A DNA stretch of 64,000 bases from Roseisalinus antarcticus (GTDB taxonomy: Bacteria > Pseudomonadota > Alphaproteobacteria > Rhodobacterales > Rhodobacteraceae): contig NZ_FWFZ01000011.1 in NCBI RefSeq assembly GCF_900172355.1, forward strand, positions 91,167 to 155,166, in the 5' to 3' direction. The notes beneath the pieces were generated by a model that did no database searches, was not told where the DNA came from, and worked only from the letters and a program-made list of their open reading frames with translations. The position numbers and the translations under genes were made by a program. Below, in pieces: positions 19,755 to 28,640 of this stretch. The first letter of the stretch is position 1. The number at the start of each line of letters is the position of its first letter.

Positions 19755-20431
19755 GGGAACCTCGTCTGTCGGTTGCGGGGCGCGAGCCCCCTGGTTGCGC
19801 AGCCATATGGACATCTTGCGCCCCGGACGCAACGCCGGACCCCTTTCTGTCGCACCTTTCCCCTGCCGGCCCCGCCGGAACACAACCGTCGGGGCGGGCT
19901 TTCCGCGCCTCATGCATGAGAAAGGGCTGGCCCTCGGGATCAGGAAAGAGCCCCACCTCGTTGAGGAGAAAAGGCTCGCGCGATTCGACCTGGCTTGCGC
20001 ACCTCGGGCCACGCCGACGATCCACCCGGCGCCGCTCCGTCTGGTCCGGGCCAGGCCGGGCCGGGCCGGGCCGGGCCGGGAAAATCTGCCGGCGGTCAGT
20101 CTGATCGGCCAGAGCCTGAACCCATGAGGGGCGGCCGCAGAAATGATTGCGACATGGCTGGCGCAAGCGGCGTTGCCGAAAAGGCCCGCGCATCGCGAGA
20201 TCAACGTCAGCATCGCTTTCGGGCCACGACATGAGGGGGCGCCTCCGGACCATCGGTCGCCTCCCGGGCCCTTTCTCATCCGGGCAAGGCCGCGCATGCA
20301 GATTTTTCACAGGGTCCGATGCGCCCTTGGCCCCGCCCCGGCCTGCACATGGGCGCCGATCCGCCCCCCTTTCCCCCTCCGCCCGGATCGGGCATAGACC
20401 CGGCAACGATAGCCCACCCGAGGACCCCCCC
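19755..20431. other. 677-bp divergent intergenic region between yajC and serS
   Basis: No supported gene is seen. Frames on both strands are open but unlike known proteins. The region must carry the promoters of the yajC row and serS. It contains a (CCGGG)5 tandem array at 20056-20080. A short minus-strand reading, LNEVGLFPDPEGQPFLMHEA (about 19910-19970), looks protein-like and may be a gene relic. Confidence 0.5.
20056..20080. repeat. (CCGGG)5 microsatellite
   Basis: Five exact tandem copies of CCGGG follow an imperfect copy, in the yajC-serS intergenic region. Such a run can slip in replication and could change promoter spacing. No function is shown. Confidence 0.75.
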
Positions 20432-21721
20432 ATGCACGACATCCGCGCCATCCGCGAGAAACCGGCCGCTTTCGACGCCGCCCTCTCCCGCAGGGGTGTG
20501 GCGCCCGTCTCGGCCGAAATCCTCGCCATCGACGAGACCCGCCGCGCAAGGATCCTCGCCGCCGAGACGGCCCAGGCCGAGGCCAACGCCGCCGCCAAGC
20601 TGATCGGGCAGGCCAAGGCCAAGGGCGACGACGCGGAATTCGACCGGCTTCGGGCCGAGGTGGCCGACAGGAAGGCCGCCATCGCCAGCCTCACCGACGA
20701 GGCCAAGACCGCCGACGCCCAGCTCAACGACCTGCTGATGGCGCTGCCGAACCTGCCCTATGACGACATCCCCGACGGCAAGGACGAGGCCGACAACGTC
20801 GAGATCAACCGCTGGGGCGACCCGCGCAACTTCGCCTTCAAGCCACTGGAACACTACGAGATTCCCGCCGCCCTGCCGGGCATGGATTTCGAGACGGCGG
20901 CCAAGCTCTCGGGCAGCCGGTTCGTGCTGCTGTCGGGCGCCATCGCACGGCTGCACAGGGCGCTGGCGCAGTTCATGCTGGACACCCATGTCGAGGAGCA
21001 CGGCCTGGCCGAGACGATCACCCCGGTGCTGGTGCGCGACGAGATGATGTATGGCACCGGTCAGTTGCCGAAGTTCGGCGAGGACAGCTACCGGACCACG
21101 AACGGCTGGTGGCTGATCCCCACGGCCGAGGTGACGCTGACCAATATCGTCAACGGCGAGACCCTGGACGAAAGCTATCTGCCGCGCCGCTACGTGGCCC
21201 ACACCCAGTGCTTCCGCTCCGAGGCGGGGTCCGCGGGGCGCGACACCTCCGGCATGTTGCGCCAGCACCAGTTCGAGAAGGTCGAGATGGTGTCGGTCAC
21301 CAAGCCCGAGGACAGCGACGCCGAGCACCTGCGGATGACGAAATGCGCCGAGACGATCCTCGAAAAGCTGGGCCTGCCCTTCCGGACGGTGGTCCTGTGC
21401 ACCGGCGACATGGGCGCGGGCGCGCGCCGCACCCATGACATCGAGGTCTGGCTGCCCGGGCAGAACGCCTACCGCGAGATCAGCTCGGTCTCTACCTGCG
21501 GCGACTACCAGGCCCGGCGGATGAACGCGCGCTACAGGGCCGAGGGCGGCAAGCCACAGTTCGTCCACACGCTGAACGGCTCGGGCCTCGCCGTGGGCCG
21601 GACCCTGATCGCGGTGCTGGAGAACGGGCAGGAGGAGGACGGCTCCGTCACCCTGCCCGAGGCGCTGCACCCCTGGCTGCGGGGCAAGACGCGGATCACG
21701 GCCGATGGACAGCTCGCCTGA
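20432..21721 (+). CDS. serS: Serine-tRNA ligase
   Basis: A 429-residue class II synthetase that charges tRNA-Ser (and tRNA-Sec if present) with serine. It has the long N-terminal coiled-coil arm (about residues 30-100, rich in A/K/E), motif 2 [20 protein letters not shown] followed by FEKVEM, and motif 3 [21 protein letters not shown] 20432 ([18 protein letters not shown]) matches the family start; the frame is open back to 20147. Its end overlaps the next gene by 17 bp. Confidence 0.97.
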   Translation: MHDIRAIREKPAAFDAALSRRGVAPVSAEILAIDETRRARILAAETAQAEANAAAKLIGQAKAKGDDAEFDRLRAEVADRKAAIASLTDEAKTADAQLNDLLMALPNLPYDDIPDGKDEADNVEINRWGDPRNFAFKPLEHYEIPAALPGMDFETAAKLSGSRFVLLSGAIARLHRALAQFMLDTHVEEHGLAETITPVLVRDEMMYGTGQLPKFGEDSYRTTNGWWLIPTAEVTLTNIVNGETLDESYLPRRYVAHTQCFRSEAGSAGRDTSGMLRQHQFEKVEMVSVTKPEDSDAEHLRMTKCAETILEKLGLPFRTVVLCTGDMGAGARRTHDIEVWLPGQNAYREISSVSTCGDYQARRMNARYRAEGGKPQFVHTLNGSGLAVGRTLIAVLENGQEEDGSVTLPEALHPWLRGKTRITADGQLA

Positions 21722-22544
21722 GGACTGGGCAGCGGCGCACCCGCCCCTGCCCCCCTCGGACAGCCCCGAGGTCGTCTTCATCATCCCCCTGATCAGCCGC
21801 GCCCGCGCCTATGACTGGGCGGTGGTCCAGCACCACCTGGCCGCCACCCTGGCCAGCCTGCGGGCCCAGACCTCGCCGCGCTGGCGCGCGCTGGTCTGCT
21901 GCCAGGACCAGCCGGACTCCATCGCCTTCGACGGACAGGTGACCTTCCTGCCCTTCGGCACCCCCGACGCGGTCACCCCCGAGACCGTCACCACCTTCGA
22001 CAACGTCGCCAAGAAAGAGCTGATGCTGCGCTATCTCGCGGCCAACCACGGCGGCGACGGCTACCTCTTCCAGCTCGATGCCGACGATCTGCTGCACCCG
22101 GGCCTGGTGGCCCATATCGCGGCCGACAACAACGGCGCGGGCTACTGGATCGAGCGGGGCTACATGCTCGATCTGCGCAGCGGAGCGCTGGCCTACATGG
22201 GGCCCAAGAGCTGGCGCTTTCCCTGGGCGCACAGCTTCATCCGCGAATGCGGCTCCTCCTCGGCGCTGCGCTTCGACTTCCGGCAGGGCGACGCCTGCCT
22301 GACCCCGATCCGCAACCGGGGCAAACATGTCGAGGTGCCGGCCCGCATGGCCCGCTACGGCATGACGATGGCCCCTGTCCCCTTCCCCGCCGCGCTCTAT
22401 CTCGTGGGGCACGGCGAGAACATGCGCCAGCGCCGCGGCAAGCTGCGCGGCAAGGAGCTCTATCTCCGCCGCAACCGCATCCTGCCGAAAACCGCCACGC
22501 GCATTCGAACCGAATTCGGTCTTCCGGAGTTGTTCCCGTCATGA
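21705..22544 (+). CDS. Glycosyltransferase-like protein
   Basis: A 279-residue soluble protein that looks like a GT-A fold transferase: an early beta strand [30 protein letters not shown], and the acidic metal-binding motif [15 protein letters not shown] around residues 124-138. The basic C-terminus ([16 protein letters not shown]) is of unknown role. It overlaps serS by 17 bp and the next gene by 4 bp (ATGA), so all three are probably co-transcribed. Neither donor nor acceptor can be named. Confidence 0.62.
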   Translation: MDSSPEDWAAAHPPLPPSDSPEVVFIIPLISRARAYDWAVVQHHLAATLASLRAQTSPRWRALVCCQDQPDSIAFDGQVTFLPFGTPDAVTPETVTTFDNVAKKELMLRYLAANHGGDGYLFQLDADDLLHPGLVAHIAADNNGAGYWIERGYMLDLRSGALAYMGPKSWRFPWAHSFIRECGSSSALRFDFRQGDACLTPIRNRGKHVEVPARMARYGMTMAPVPFPAALYLVGHGENMRQRRGKLRGKELYLRRNRILPKTATRIRTEFGLPELFPS

Positions 22545-23263
22545 GACGCTTGTTAGCCATCGCCACCCTGATCCTTTCCGTCACCTTCGCCGGGGCGCCC
22601 CTCATCACCCCGCCCTTCGCGGGGTTCGACGGGGCGCAACTGCCGATCCCGCAGGATTCCCCGCCAATCGAGCCCGCGGGCTATGCCTTCGGCATCTGGG
22701 GGCTGATCTACCTGTGGCTGCTGGTCTCGGCGGTCTTCGGCCTGCGCAAGCGCGAGGACGACCCCGCCTGGGAAGCGCCCCGGGCCTGGCTGGTGCCGAG
22801 CCTGCTGCTGGGCACGCCCTGGCTCTGGGTCGCGGGGCAATCGGCGATCTGGGCAACGGTGATGATCGTGGCGATGGCGGCCACCGCCGTCATGGCGCTG
22901 AAGGCCGCGCCCTGGTTCGACCGCTGGACCCTGCAGGCGCCGCTGGGGATCTACGCGGGCTGGCTGACGGCGGCCTCCTTCGTCTCGCTCGGCAGCACGC
23001 TGGCGGGCTACGGGATCCTGTTCGACGCCACCGGCTGGGCCTATGTGGGCATCGTCATCGCGCTGGTCACGGCGATCGCGATCCAGGACTGGCTGGAGAA
23101 GGCGCCCGAATACGGGCTCACCGTCACCTGGGCGCTGATCGCGGTCATCGTCCAGAACGGCAGCGACAAGCTCGCGCTGTCGATCATCGCGGCGGCGGGG
23201 GCCTTCGTCCTGACAGCCATGGCGATCCGCATCGCCCTGCGGCCCGCGCCCTTGGACGCCTGA
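22541..23263 (+). CDS. TspO/MBR-like tryptophan-rich membrane protein
   Basis: A 240-residue protein with about seven hydrophobic segments. PAGYAFGIWGLIYLWLL near residues 45-61 resembles the P-P-x-x-x-F-x-x-x-W-x-x-x-Y signature of the TspO/MBR (tryptophan-rich sensory protein) superfamily, and tryptophans recur through the helices (WLWVAGQSAIW, WAYVG). Length is longer than classical TspO (about 160 residues). The start ATG overlaps the preceding stop. The family binds porphyrins and sterols; the role here is unknown. Confidence 0.55.
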   Translation: MRRLLAIATLILSVTFAGAPLITPPFAGFDGAQLPIPQDSPPIEPAGYAFGIWGLIYLWLLVSAVFGLRKREDDPAWEAPRAWLVPSLLLGTPWLWVAGQSAIWATVMIVAMAATAVMALKAAPWFDRWTLQAPLGIYAGWLTAASFVSLGSTLAGYGILFDATGWAYVGIVIALVTAIAIQDWLEKAPEYGLTVTWALIAVIVQNGSDKLALSIIAAAGAFVLTAMAIRIALRPAPLDA

Positions 23264-23351
23264 AACCGCAAGCCTGCTATCCGGGGCCCCGCCACAGCCG
23301 GGCACAGCCGGGCCGGCCCACTGTTCCGGCGCGTCGCCTCTCATCTGCAAG

Positions 23352-23375
23352 AAAAAAGAGCGCGCGGAAGCGCTC
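23352..23375 (-). terminator. Rho-independent terminator after der
   Basis: On the minus strand GAGCGC (23370-23375) pairs with GCGCTC (23358-23363) across a 6-nt loop and is followed by six T residues (23352-23357). It lies 19 bp after the der stop codon. Confidence 0.85.
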
Positions 23376-23393
23376 AATCAGGTCAGGGGCGCC

Positions 23394-24854
23394 TCAGGTG
23401 CCCTTGTAGGGCCCCTTGCCCAGGTGCTTGCGCAGGCGCGAAGGCGTGGACTTCTTGCGCCCCTTGTAGGGGTTCTTGTCCGATTGCGAGCGCATGTGCA
23501 GCCGGATCGGCGTGCCCGGCATGTCGAAATCGTCGCGCAGGCCGTTGACCAGGTAGCGGGTATAGCTCTCGGGCAGCTTGTCGGGCAGCGAGCACATCAC
23601 CACGAAGCCCGGCGGGCGGGTCTTGACCTGCGTGGCATAGCGCAGCTTGATCCGGCGGCCCCCGGGGGCGGGGGGCGGATGCGCCTCGACCATCTCGGAC
23701 AGCCAGCGATTGAGCGACGAAGTCCCCACGCGGGAATTCCAGACCGCATGGGCCGACAGGATCGCCTCGCGCAGCCGGTCGAGCCCGCGGCCGGTCTTGG
23801 CCGAGACCGTGACCAGCGGCGCCCCCCTCAACTGCGGCAACAGCCGCTCGAAAGCTTCGCGCAGGTCGCGCAGCTTGTCCTGTTTCTCGGTCTCCAGGTC
23901 CCACTTGTTGACCGCGACGACCACCGCCCTGCCCTCGCGCTCGGCGAGGTCCGCGATCCGCAAATCCTGCGTCTCGAACGGGATCTCGGCATCGAGCAGC
24001 ACGACCACCACCTCGGCGAAGCGCACCGCGCGCAGGCCGTCGGTCACCGACATCTTCTCCAGCTTGTCCTGGATCCGCGCCTTCTTGCGCATGCCGGCGG
24101 TGTCGAACAGGCGCGTCGGCACGCCCTCCCAGTCGAAGGCCAGAGAGATCGAATCGCGGGTGATCCCCGCCTCGGGGCCGGTCAGTAGACGGTCCTGCCC
24201 GATGATCTTGTTGATCAGCGTGGACTTGCCCGCGTTGGGCCGGCCGACTACGGCAATCTGCAGGGGCCGCGCCTCGGTCGGCTCCCAGCTTTCGTGCTCT
24301 TCGCCGTCCTCGACATCGACATCGACCACCGGGGCCGCCGCCTCGGCGCGCTCGGCGTGCTCCTTGGCGACGGGCTCCAGCATCGCGTGCAGCTCGCTCA
24401 TGCCCTCGCCATGTTCGGCCGACAGGCGCAGGGGCTCGCCCAGGCCCAGCGAATAGGCCTCAAGCAGCCCCGATTCCCCGGCCCGGCCCTCGGCCTTGTT
24501 CGCGGCGAGGATCACATGGGCGGACATCTTGCGCAGGATCCCCGCGAACATCTCGTCGGTGGGCGTCACCCCCGCCCGCGCGTCGATCACGAAGAGGCAG
24601 ACATCCGCCATCTGCACCGCGCGCTCGGTCAGCTTGCGCATCCGGCCCTGCAGGCTTTCGTCGGTCGCCTCCTCGAGGCCGGCCGTGTCGATCACGGTAA
24701 AGCGCATGGGGCCAAGCCGCGCCTCGCCCTCGCGCAGGTCGCGGGTCACGCCCGGCTGGTCGTCGACCAACGCCAGCTTGCGACCAACCAGTCGGTTGAA
24801 AAGGGTGGACTTGCCCACATTTGGGCGTCCGACGATGGCGAGGGTAAAGCTCAT
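23394..24854 (-). CDS. der: Ribosome-associated GTPase Der (EngA)
   Basis: A 486-residue protein with two tandem G domains, each with its own P-loop (GRPNVGKST at 8-16 and GRPNAGKST near 209), DTAG switch motifs and NKxD motifs. A C-terminal KH-like domain carries [12 protein letters not shown] and a basic tail ([18 protein letters not shown]). Der is essential for maturation of the 50S ribosomal subunit. Upstream on the same strand are bamB and a YfgM-like gene, the same order as in E. coli (yfgM, bamB, der). Confidence 0.96.
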   Translation of the reverse strand: MSFTLAIVGRPNVGKSTLFNRLVGRKLALVDDQPGVTRDLREGEARLGPMRFTVIDTAGLEEATDESLQGRMRKLTERAVQMADVCLFVIDARAGVTPTDEMFAGILRKMSAHVILAANKAEGRAGESGLLEAYSLGLGEPLRLSAEHGEGMSELHAMLEPVAKEHAERAEAAAPVVDVDVEDGEEHESWEPTEARPLQIAVVGRPNAGKSTLINKIIGQDRLLTGPEAGITRDSISLAFDWEGVPTRLFDTAGMRKKARIQDKLEKMSVTDGLRAVRFAEVVVVLLDAEIPFETQDLRIADLAEREGRAVVVAVNKWDLETEKQDKLRDLREAFERLLPQLRGAPLVTVSAKTGRGLDRLREAILSAHAVWNSRVGTSSLNRWLSEMVEAHPPPAPGGRRIKLRYATQVKTRPPGFVVMCSLPDKLPESYTRYLVNGLRDDFDMPGTPIRLHMRSQSDKNPYKGRKKSTPSRLRKHLGKGPYKGT

Positions 24855-24896
24855 GGGTCCGGTCCTTGAAGACCGGCCCGATACACCCTTACGGCG

Positions 24897-26231
24897 TCAA
24901 CGGAAAGCCAGAAGTTGCCCCGCGCCGCTGACGACGTAGAGCGTGCCGTTCGCCACGGCGGGATTCGTCGTCGCGCCACCGGGGATCGCGAGCTCGCCCA
25001 CAACCGCGCCGCTGCGCGGGTCGAACTGCCGCAGCACCCCGTCCGAGGAGGCGACGATCAGCCGCCCGCCGGCCAGGACCGGGCCGTAATGGCCGTAGAC
25101 CTCGTTGGACCGCGACGGCCCGCCGAAAAGGCCCTGCCGCGGCTCGCGCACCGGCAGCTGGCTGCGCCAGATCACCTGGCCCGTGCCCGCGTCAAGCCGG
25201 ACAAGCTGGCTGAGGTCGTTGACCAGGAACACCGCGCCGCCCACCGGGACGACCGGGCTGACCGCGCCCTCGTCCGCGGTCCAGATCCTGTCGCCGGTGG
25301 ACAGCGACAGCGCCTCCAGCCGGCCCGAGACGTTGGCGGCATAGACCACGTTGCCCGAGATCACCGGGTCGCCCGCGATTTCCGAGATCGTACCGAGAGC
25401 CCGCCCGTCGCGCTGGCCGGTCACGACCGAGGACCACCGCTGCTGTCCGCCGATCGCGAAGGCGCCGACGACCTCGCCGGACGAGAACGGAAACACCACC
25501 AGGCCGTCGGCCACCGCCGGCCCCGGCCCGCCGCCGAAGCCGCTGGGCGAGGGCACGCCCGGCAGGGTCCAGCGGACACGGCCGGTGCGGCGGTCCACCG
25601 CCCAGCCCCGGCTGTCGCGGGCCGAGACATAGATCATGTCGCCCGAGACCGTCGGCGCCGAGCCGCCCGAGGCATCCAGGTCCTGGGTCCAGATCGTGCC
25701 GCCCGAGGCCGCGTCCAGCGCCTTGAGTTCGCCGAAGCCGGTGGTCACGTAGACGACCCCGCCGGCATAGGCGAGCCCGCCGCCGCTCGCGTCGCGGGGA
25801 TTCTCGAAGCCGCGGCGCAGGTCGGCCTGCCAGAGCAGCGCACCGGCGTTGCTGACCGCGCTCACCGTGTTGCGCGAATCCATCGCGAAGATGGTGGAGC
25901 CAGCGACCACCGGATCCGCGGTGATCCGCCCGCGCCGGACGTCGCCCGCGCCGATGTCGGTGGCGAAAGCCAGGGTCAGGCTGGCGGGCAGCGCAGGGTG
26001 GGTGATCCGATGCGCGGCACTGCCGCCGCGATGGGTCCAGGCGCCGTTCACCCGCGCCGATGGCAGGGCGATCGGCCGCGCGGTGTTGACCTCGGTCACC
26101 CGTTCGGGGCCATAGACGCTGCCGAAATCGCGGATCCCCAGACGCTCGCCCGGAAGCCGGGTGTCAGGTGCGCCACAGCCGGCAAGAACCGCAAGCGCCA
26201 CGATCGCGGTCCGGGTGCGTTTCGTCCACAT
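24897..26231 (-). CDS. bamB: Outer membrane assembly lipoprotein BamB
   Basis: A 444-residue PQQ-like beta-propeller lipoprotein. The signal peptide ends in the lipobox LAGC with lipidated C19. Repeated blades of the form G-x-V-Y-x-x-x-x-G-x-L-x-A-L-D/S-x-x-T-G-x-x-I-W recur down the chain (about seven to eight blades). BamB is a scaffold of the BAM complex, which inserts beta-barrel proteins into the outer membrane. The start ATG 26231 gives the proper signal peptide. The adjacent YfgM-like gene and der repeat the enterobacterial order. Confidence 0.92.
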   Translation of the reverse strand: MWTKRTRTAIVALAVLAGCGAPDTRLPGERLGIRDFGSVYGPERVTEVNTARPIALPSARVNGAWTHRGGSAAHRITHPALPASLTLAFATDIGAGDVRRGRITADPVVAGSTIFAMDSRNTVSAVSNAGALLWQADLRRGFENPRDASGGGLAYAGGVVYVTTGFGELKALDAASGGTIWTQDLDASGGSAPTVSGDMIYVSARDSRGWAVDRRTGRVRWTLPGVPSPSGFGGGPGPAVADGLVVFPFSSGEVVGAFAIGGQQRWSSVVTGQRDGRALGTISEIAGDPVISGNVVYAANVSGRLEALSLSTGDRIWTADEGAVSPVVPVGGAVFLVNDLSQLVRLDAGTGQVIWRSQLPVREPRQGLFGGPSRSNEVYGHYGPVLAGGRLIVASSDGVLRQFDPRSGAVVGELAIPGGATTNPAVANGTLYVVSGAGQLLAFR

Positions 26232-26253
26232 GGCAGCGCCTTTCACAACTCGT

Positions 26254-26931
26254 TCATTCAAGCGAGGGCGGCAGGTCGTTGCCCTGCCCGCCGATCTCGC
26301 CCCCCAACGACACAATCAGCGCAGAGGCGCGGTCGCGCAAGCCCCGGGTCACCTCGGCATCCTCCAGAAGGCCCTGAAGCACCGCCAAGGCCCCCTCGGT
26401 ATCGCCGGCTTCGACCAGGGCAAAGGCCTGCTGTTCCAGCGCGACAAGGCGGAACGGCGCCCCCGGCTGGCCCAGCCCGCCGAGCGCCTGGGCGCGTTCG
26501 GCCGGCGGCATCTCCTCGTCCAGCATCAGCGCCTTCAGCAGCGCCAACTCGCGGTAAAGCTGCCCGACCTCGCCATCGTCGGCCACCGTCCGCAGGGTGG
26601 CCACGCCGGCGGCGGCATCGCCTGCCTCGACCTGTGCATCGGCGGTCAGAAAGCCGACCACGGCCCGCGACGCGCCGGCCTCCTCGATCTGCGCCAGCGC
26701 CTCGGCGCGGCCCTCGGGCTCGGGCCGGTCGAGGGCGTCGAGCAGGGCGTCGCCCCGCGCCTCGGCCACCGCCCTGTCGCGCGCGGCGGAATACTGCGTC
26801 CACGCCGTGCCGCCGACGACCAGCAGCACCACCAGCACGCCGATCCAGCCATAGCGCCGGAACGCGCCGTAAAGCCGGTCCCGGCGGACCTCTTCGCTGA
26901 CCTCGTCGATGAAGCTTTCGTTGTTGCTCAC
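26254..26931 (-). CDS. YfgM-like periplasmic TPR protein
   Basis: A 225-residue protein: a cytoplasmic start rich in charge (NNESFIDEVSEEVRRDRLYG), one membrane helix (about residues 28-47, IGVLVVLLVVGGTAW) and a helical periplasmic domain of TPR-like repeats. This is the plan of YfgM, an ancillary SecYEG-PpiD partner that hands substrates to periplasmic chaperones. The start chosen is GTG 26931, preceded by GGGAGG; the ATG at 26943 is too close to that site. It precedes bamB by 22 bp. Confidence 0.8.
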   Translation of the reverse strand: MSNNESFIDEVSEEVRRDRLYGAFRRYGWIGVLVVLLVVGGTAWTQYSAARDRAVAEARGDALLDALDRPEPEGRAEALAQIEEAGASRAVVGFLTADAQVEAGDAAAGVATLRTVADDGEVGQLYRELALLKALMLDEEMPPAERAQALGGLGQPGAPFRLVALEQQAFALVEAGDTEGALAVLQGLLEDAEVTRGLRDRASALIVSLGGEIGGQGNDLPPSLE

Positions 26932-27091
26932 CGCACCTCCCACGGCCCTGTCGGGGCCTTGTGTTTCCGCGCTCTCTTACCCTCAAGCACCGCCGAGGGA
27001 CAAGCCCCGTCCCCCGGGGCCCGCCGTTCGATTGCCGGCCATTCGCTGTGCGCTTTCGCCGCGATTGCAACAGGATTGGAAGAAATCTAAT

Positions 27092-27109
27092 CTGAACCGA
27101 CCGGTTCAG
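27092..27109. promoter_or_regulatory. 18-bp palindromic operator, RND site 1
   Basis: CTGAACCGACCGGTTCAG has perfect 8-bp arms (CTGAACCG/CGGTTCAG) around a 2-bp centre. It lies 106 bp upstream of the RND periplasmic-adaptor start. The size and symmetry fit a TetR-type repressor dimer. No tetR gene is in the neighbourhood. Confidence 0.7.
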
Positions 27110-27168
27110 CGTAGAAAAGCAGACATCCAAACTTGCGGTTCGCTGGCAAGTCTCTAAGTGGAACGCAA

Positions 27169-27186
27169 CTGAACTATCGGGTTCAG
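27169..27186. promoter_or_regulatory. 18-bp palindromic operator, RND site 2
   Basis: CTGAACTATCGGGTTCAG has 6-bp perfect arms and shares the outer CTGAAC and inner CGG-GTTCAG half with site 1, 77 bp away. It ends 29 bp before the start codon of the adaptor gene, where repressor binding would block transcription or initiation. Confidence 0.65.
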
Positions 27187-27215
27187 CCTTCGATCCGTCG
27201 CCTGGAAGGTGTGTT

Positions 27216-28640
27216 ATGAAACTGATGCCATTGCTGACCGCCGCGATCGTGACGGCCGTGCTTTACATGCTGGTCATCGAGCGCGATGCCCTGCTGGCAT
27301 TCGCCCAGGTCGCCCCCGCCGACGAGTCGACGGACGCCGGCGGCGAGCCAGAAATGGAGGCGGTGCGCGTGGTCGCCGTGCACAGCACTGCAAGCTCCAT
27401 CGACAACGCGGTCGTCCTGCGCGGCCGCACCGAGGCCGCCCGCCAGGTCGAGGTCCGGGCCGAGATCTCGGGGCTGGTGATGTCGGCGCCGCGCCGCAAG
27501 GGCGCGATGGTCGAGACCGGAGAGATCCTGTGCGAGCTCGATCCCGGCACCCGGCAGGCCTCGCTCGAAGAGGCGATCGGCCGTCTCGAAGAGGCCCGCG
27601 CCCGCCTGCCCGAGGCGCAGGCCGGCATCCCCGCCGCCGAGGCGATGCAGGCCGAGGCCGTTGCCCGCATCGCCGAGGCCGAATCCCGCGTGGCCGAGGC
27701 CCGCGCCAAGCTGACCGAGGCCGAGATCAACGAGAACGCGGCCACGCGCCTGTCTCAGGACGGTTTCGCCTCCGAAACCCGGGTCGCCAATGCGACCGCA
27801 GCACTCGAATCCGCCCGGGCCGCGGTGTCCTCCGCCGAGGCCTCGCTGACCTCCGCCCGCGCCCAGACCCAGAGCGCCGAGGCCGGCGTCGAGGGCGCAC
27901 GGGCCGCGGTGCAGGGCGCTCAGGCCGGGATCCAGTCCGCCGAGGCGGCCGTGGCCTCGGCCCGGCAGGCAATCTCGCAACTGTCGATCAAGGCCCCCTT
28001 CGGCGGGTTGATGGAGACCGATGCGGCCGAAACCGGCACGCTGCTCCAGCCCGGCGGGCTCTGCGCCACAATCATCCAGCTCGACCCGATCAAGGTCGTT
28101 GGATTCGTGCCCGAAGCCCGCATCGCCGAGGTCAAGCTCGGGGCGTTGGCCGGCGCACGTCTGTCGTCCGGGCGCGAGTTGACCGGCCAGGTGAGCTATC
28201 TCAGCCGCTCCGCCGACCCGACCACCCGCACGTTCCGGGTCGAGATCACGGTCGACAATTCCGACCTGTCGATCCTCGACGGTCAGACTGCCGACATCCT
28301 GATCCAGACCGAGGGCCGGACGGCGCACCTGCTGCCGCAATCGGCGCTGACGCTGGATGACGACGGCGCCCTCGGCGTGCGGCTGGTCGATGACGACAGC
28401 CGCGCCCTGTTCGCGCCGGTCACCCTGCTGCGCGACACCGCGCAGGGCGTCTGGCTGACCGGGCTGCCCGAGATGGCCGACGTGATCGTCGTGGGCCAGG
28501 AATACGTGATCGACGGGGTCCCGGTGGACCCGACCTACCGCGACGCGGACGCCCTGCCGGCCGAGGCCACCGGCGACGCGGCCGCAGGTGGCGCCGCACA
28601 GGGCCTGTTGCCCGCAGATCCAGAGGATGTTGACGGATGA
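27216..28640 (+). CDS. RND efflux periplasmic adaptor (membrane fusion) protein
   Basis: A 474-residue HlyD/AcrA-type adaptor. It has an N-terminal membrane anchor (MPLLTAAIVTAVLYMLVI), the first half of the lipoyl domain (VEVRAEISGLVMSAPRRKGA), a very long alpha-hairpin rich in A/E/Q/R (about residues 110-250), the second lipoyl half (IKAPFGGLMETDAAETGTLL) and beta-barrel. Adaptors bridge the inner-membrane pump and an outer-membrane TolC-like channel; no tolC gene is adjacent. The stop overlaps the permease start by 4 bp. Two palindromic operators lie upstream. Confidence 0.9.
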   Translation: MKLMPLLTAAIVTAVLYMLVIERDALLAFAQVAPADESTDAGGEPEMEAVRVVAVHSTASSIDNAVVLRGRTEAARQVEVRAEISGLVMSAPRRKGAMVETGEILCELDPGTRQASLEEAIGRLEEARARLPEAQAGIPAAEAMQAEAVARIAEAESRVAEARAKLTEAEINENAATRLSQDGFASETRVANATAALESARAAVSSAEASLTSARAQTQSAEAGVEGARAAVQGAQAGIQSAEAAVASARQAISQLSIKAPFGGLMETDAAETGTLLQPGGLCATIIQLDPIKVVGFVPEARIAEVKLGALAGARLSSGRELTGQVSYLSRSADPTTRTFRVEITVDNSDLSILDGQTADILIQTEGRTAHLLPQSALTLDDDGALGVRLVDDDSRALFAPVTLLRDTAQGVWLTGLPEMADVIVVGQEYVIDGVPVDPTYRDADALPAEATGDAAAGGAAQGLLPADPEDVDG

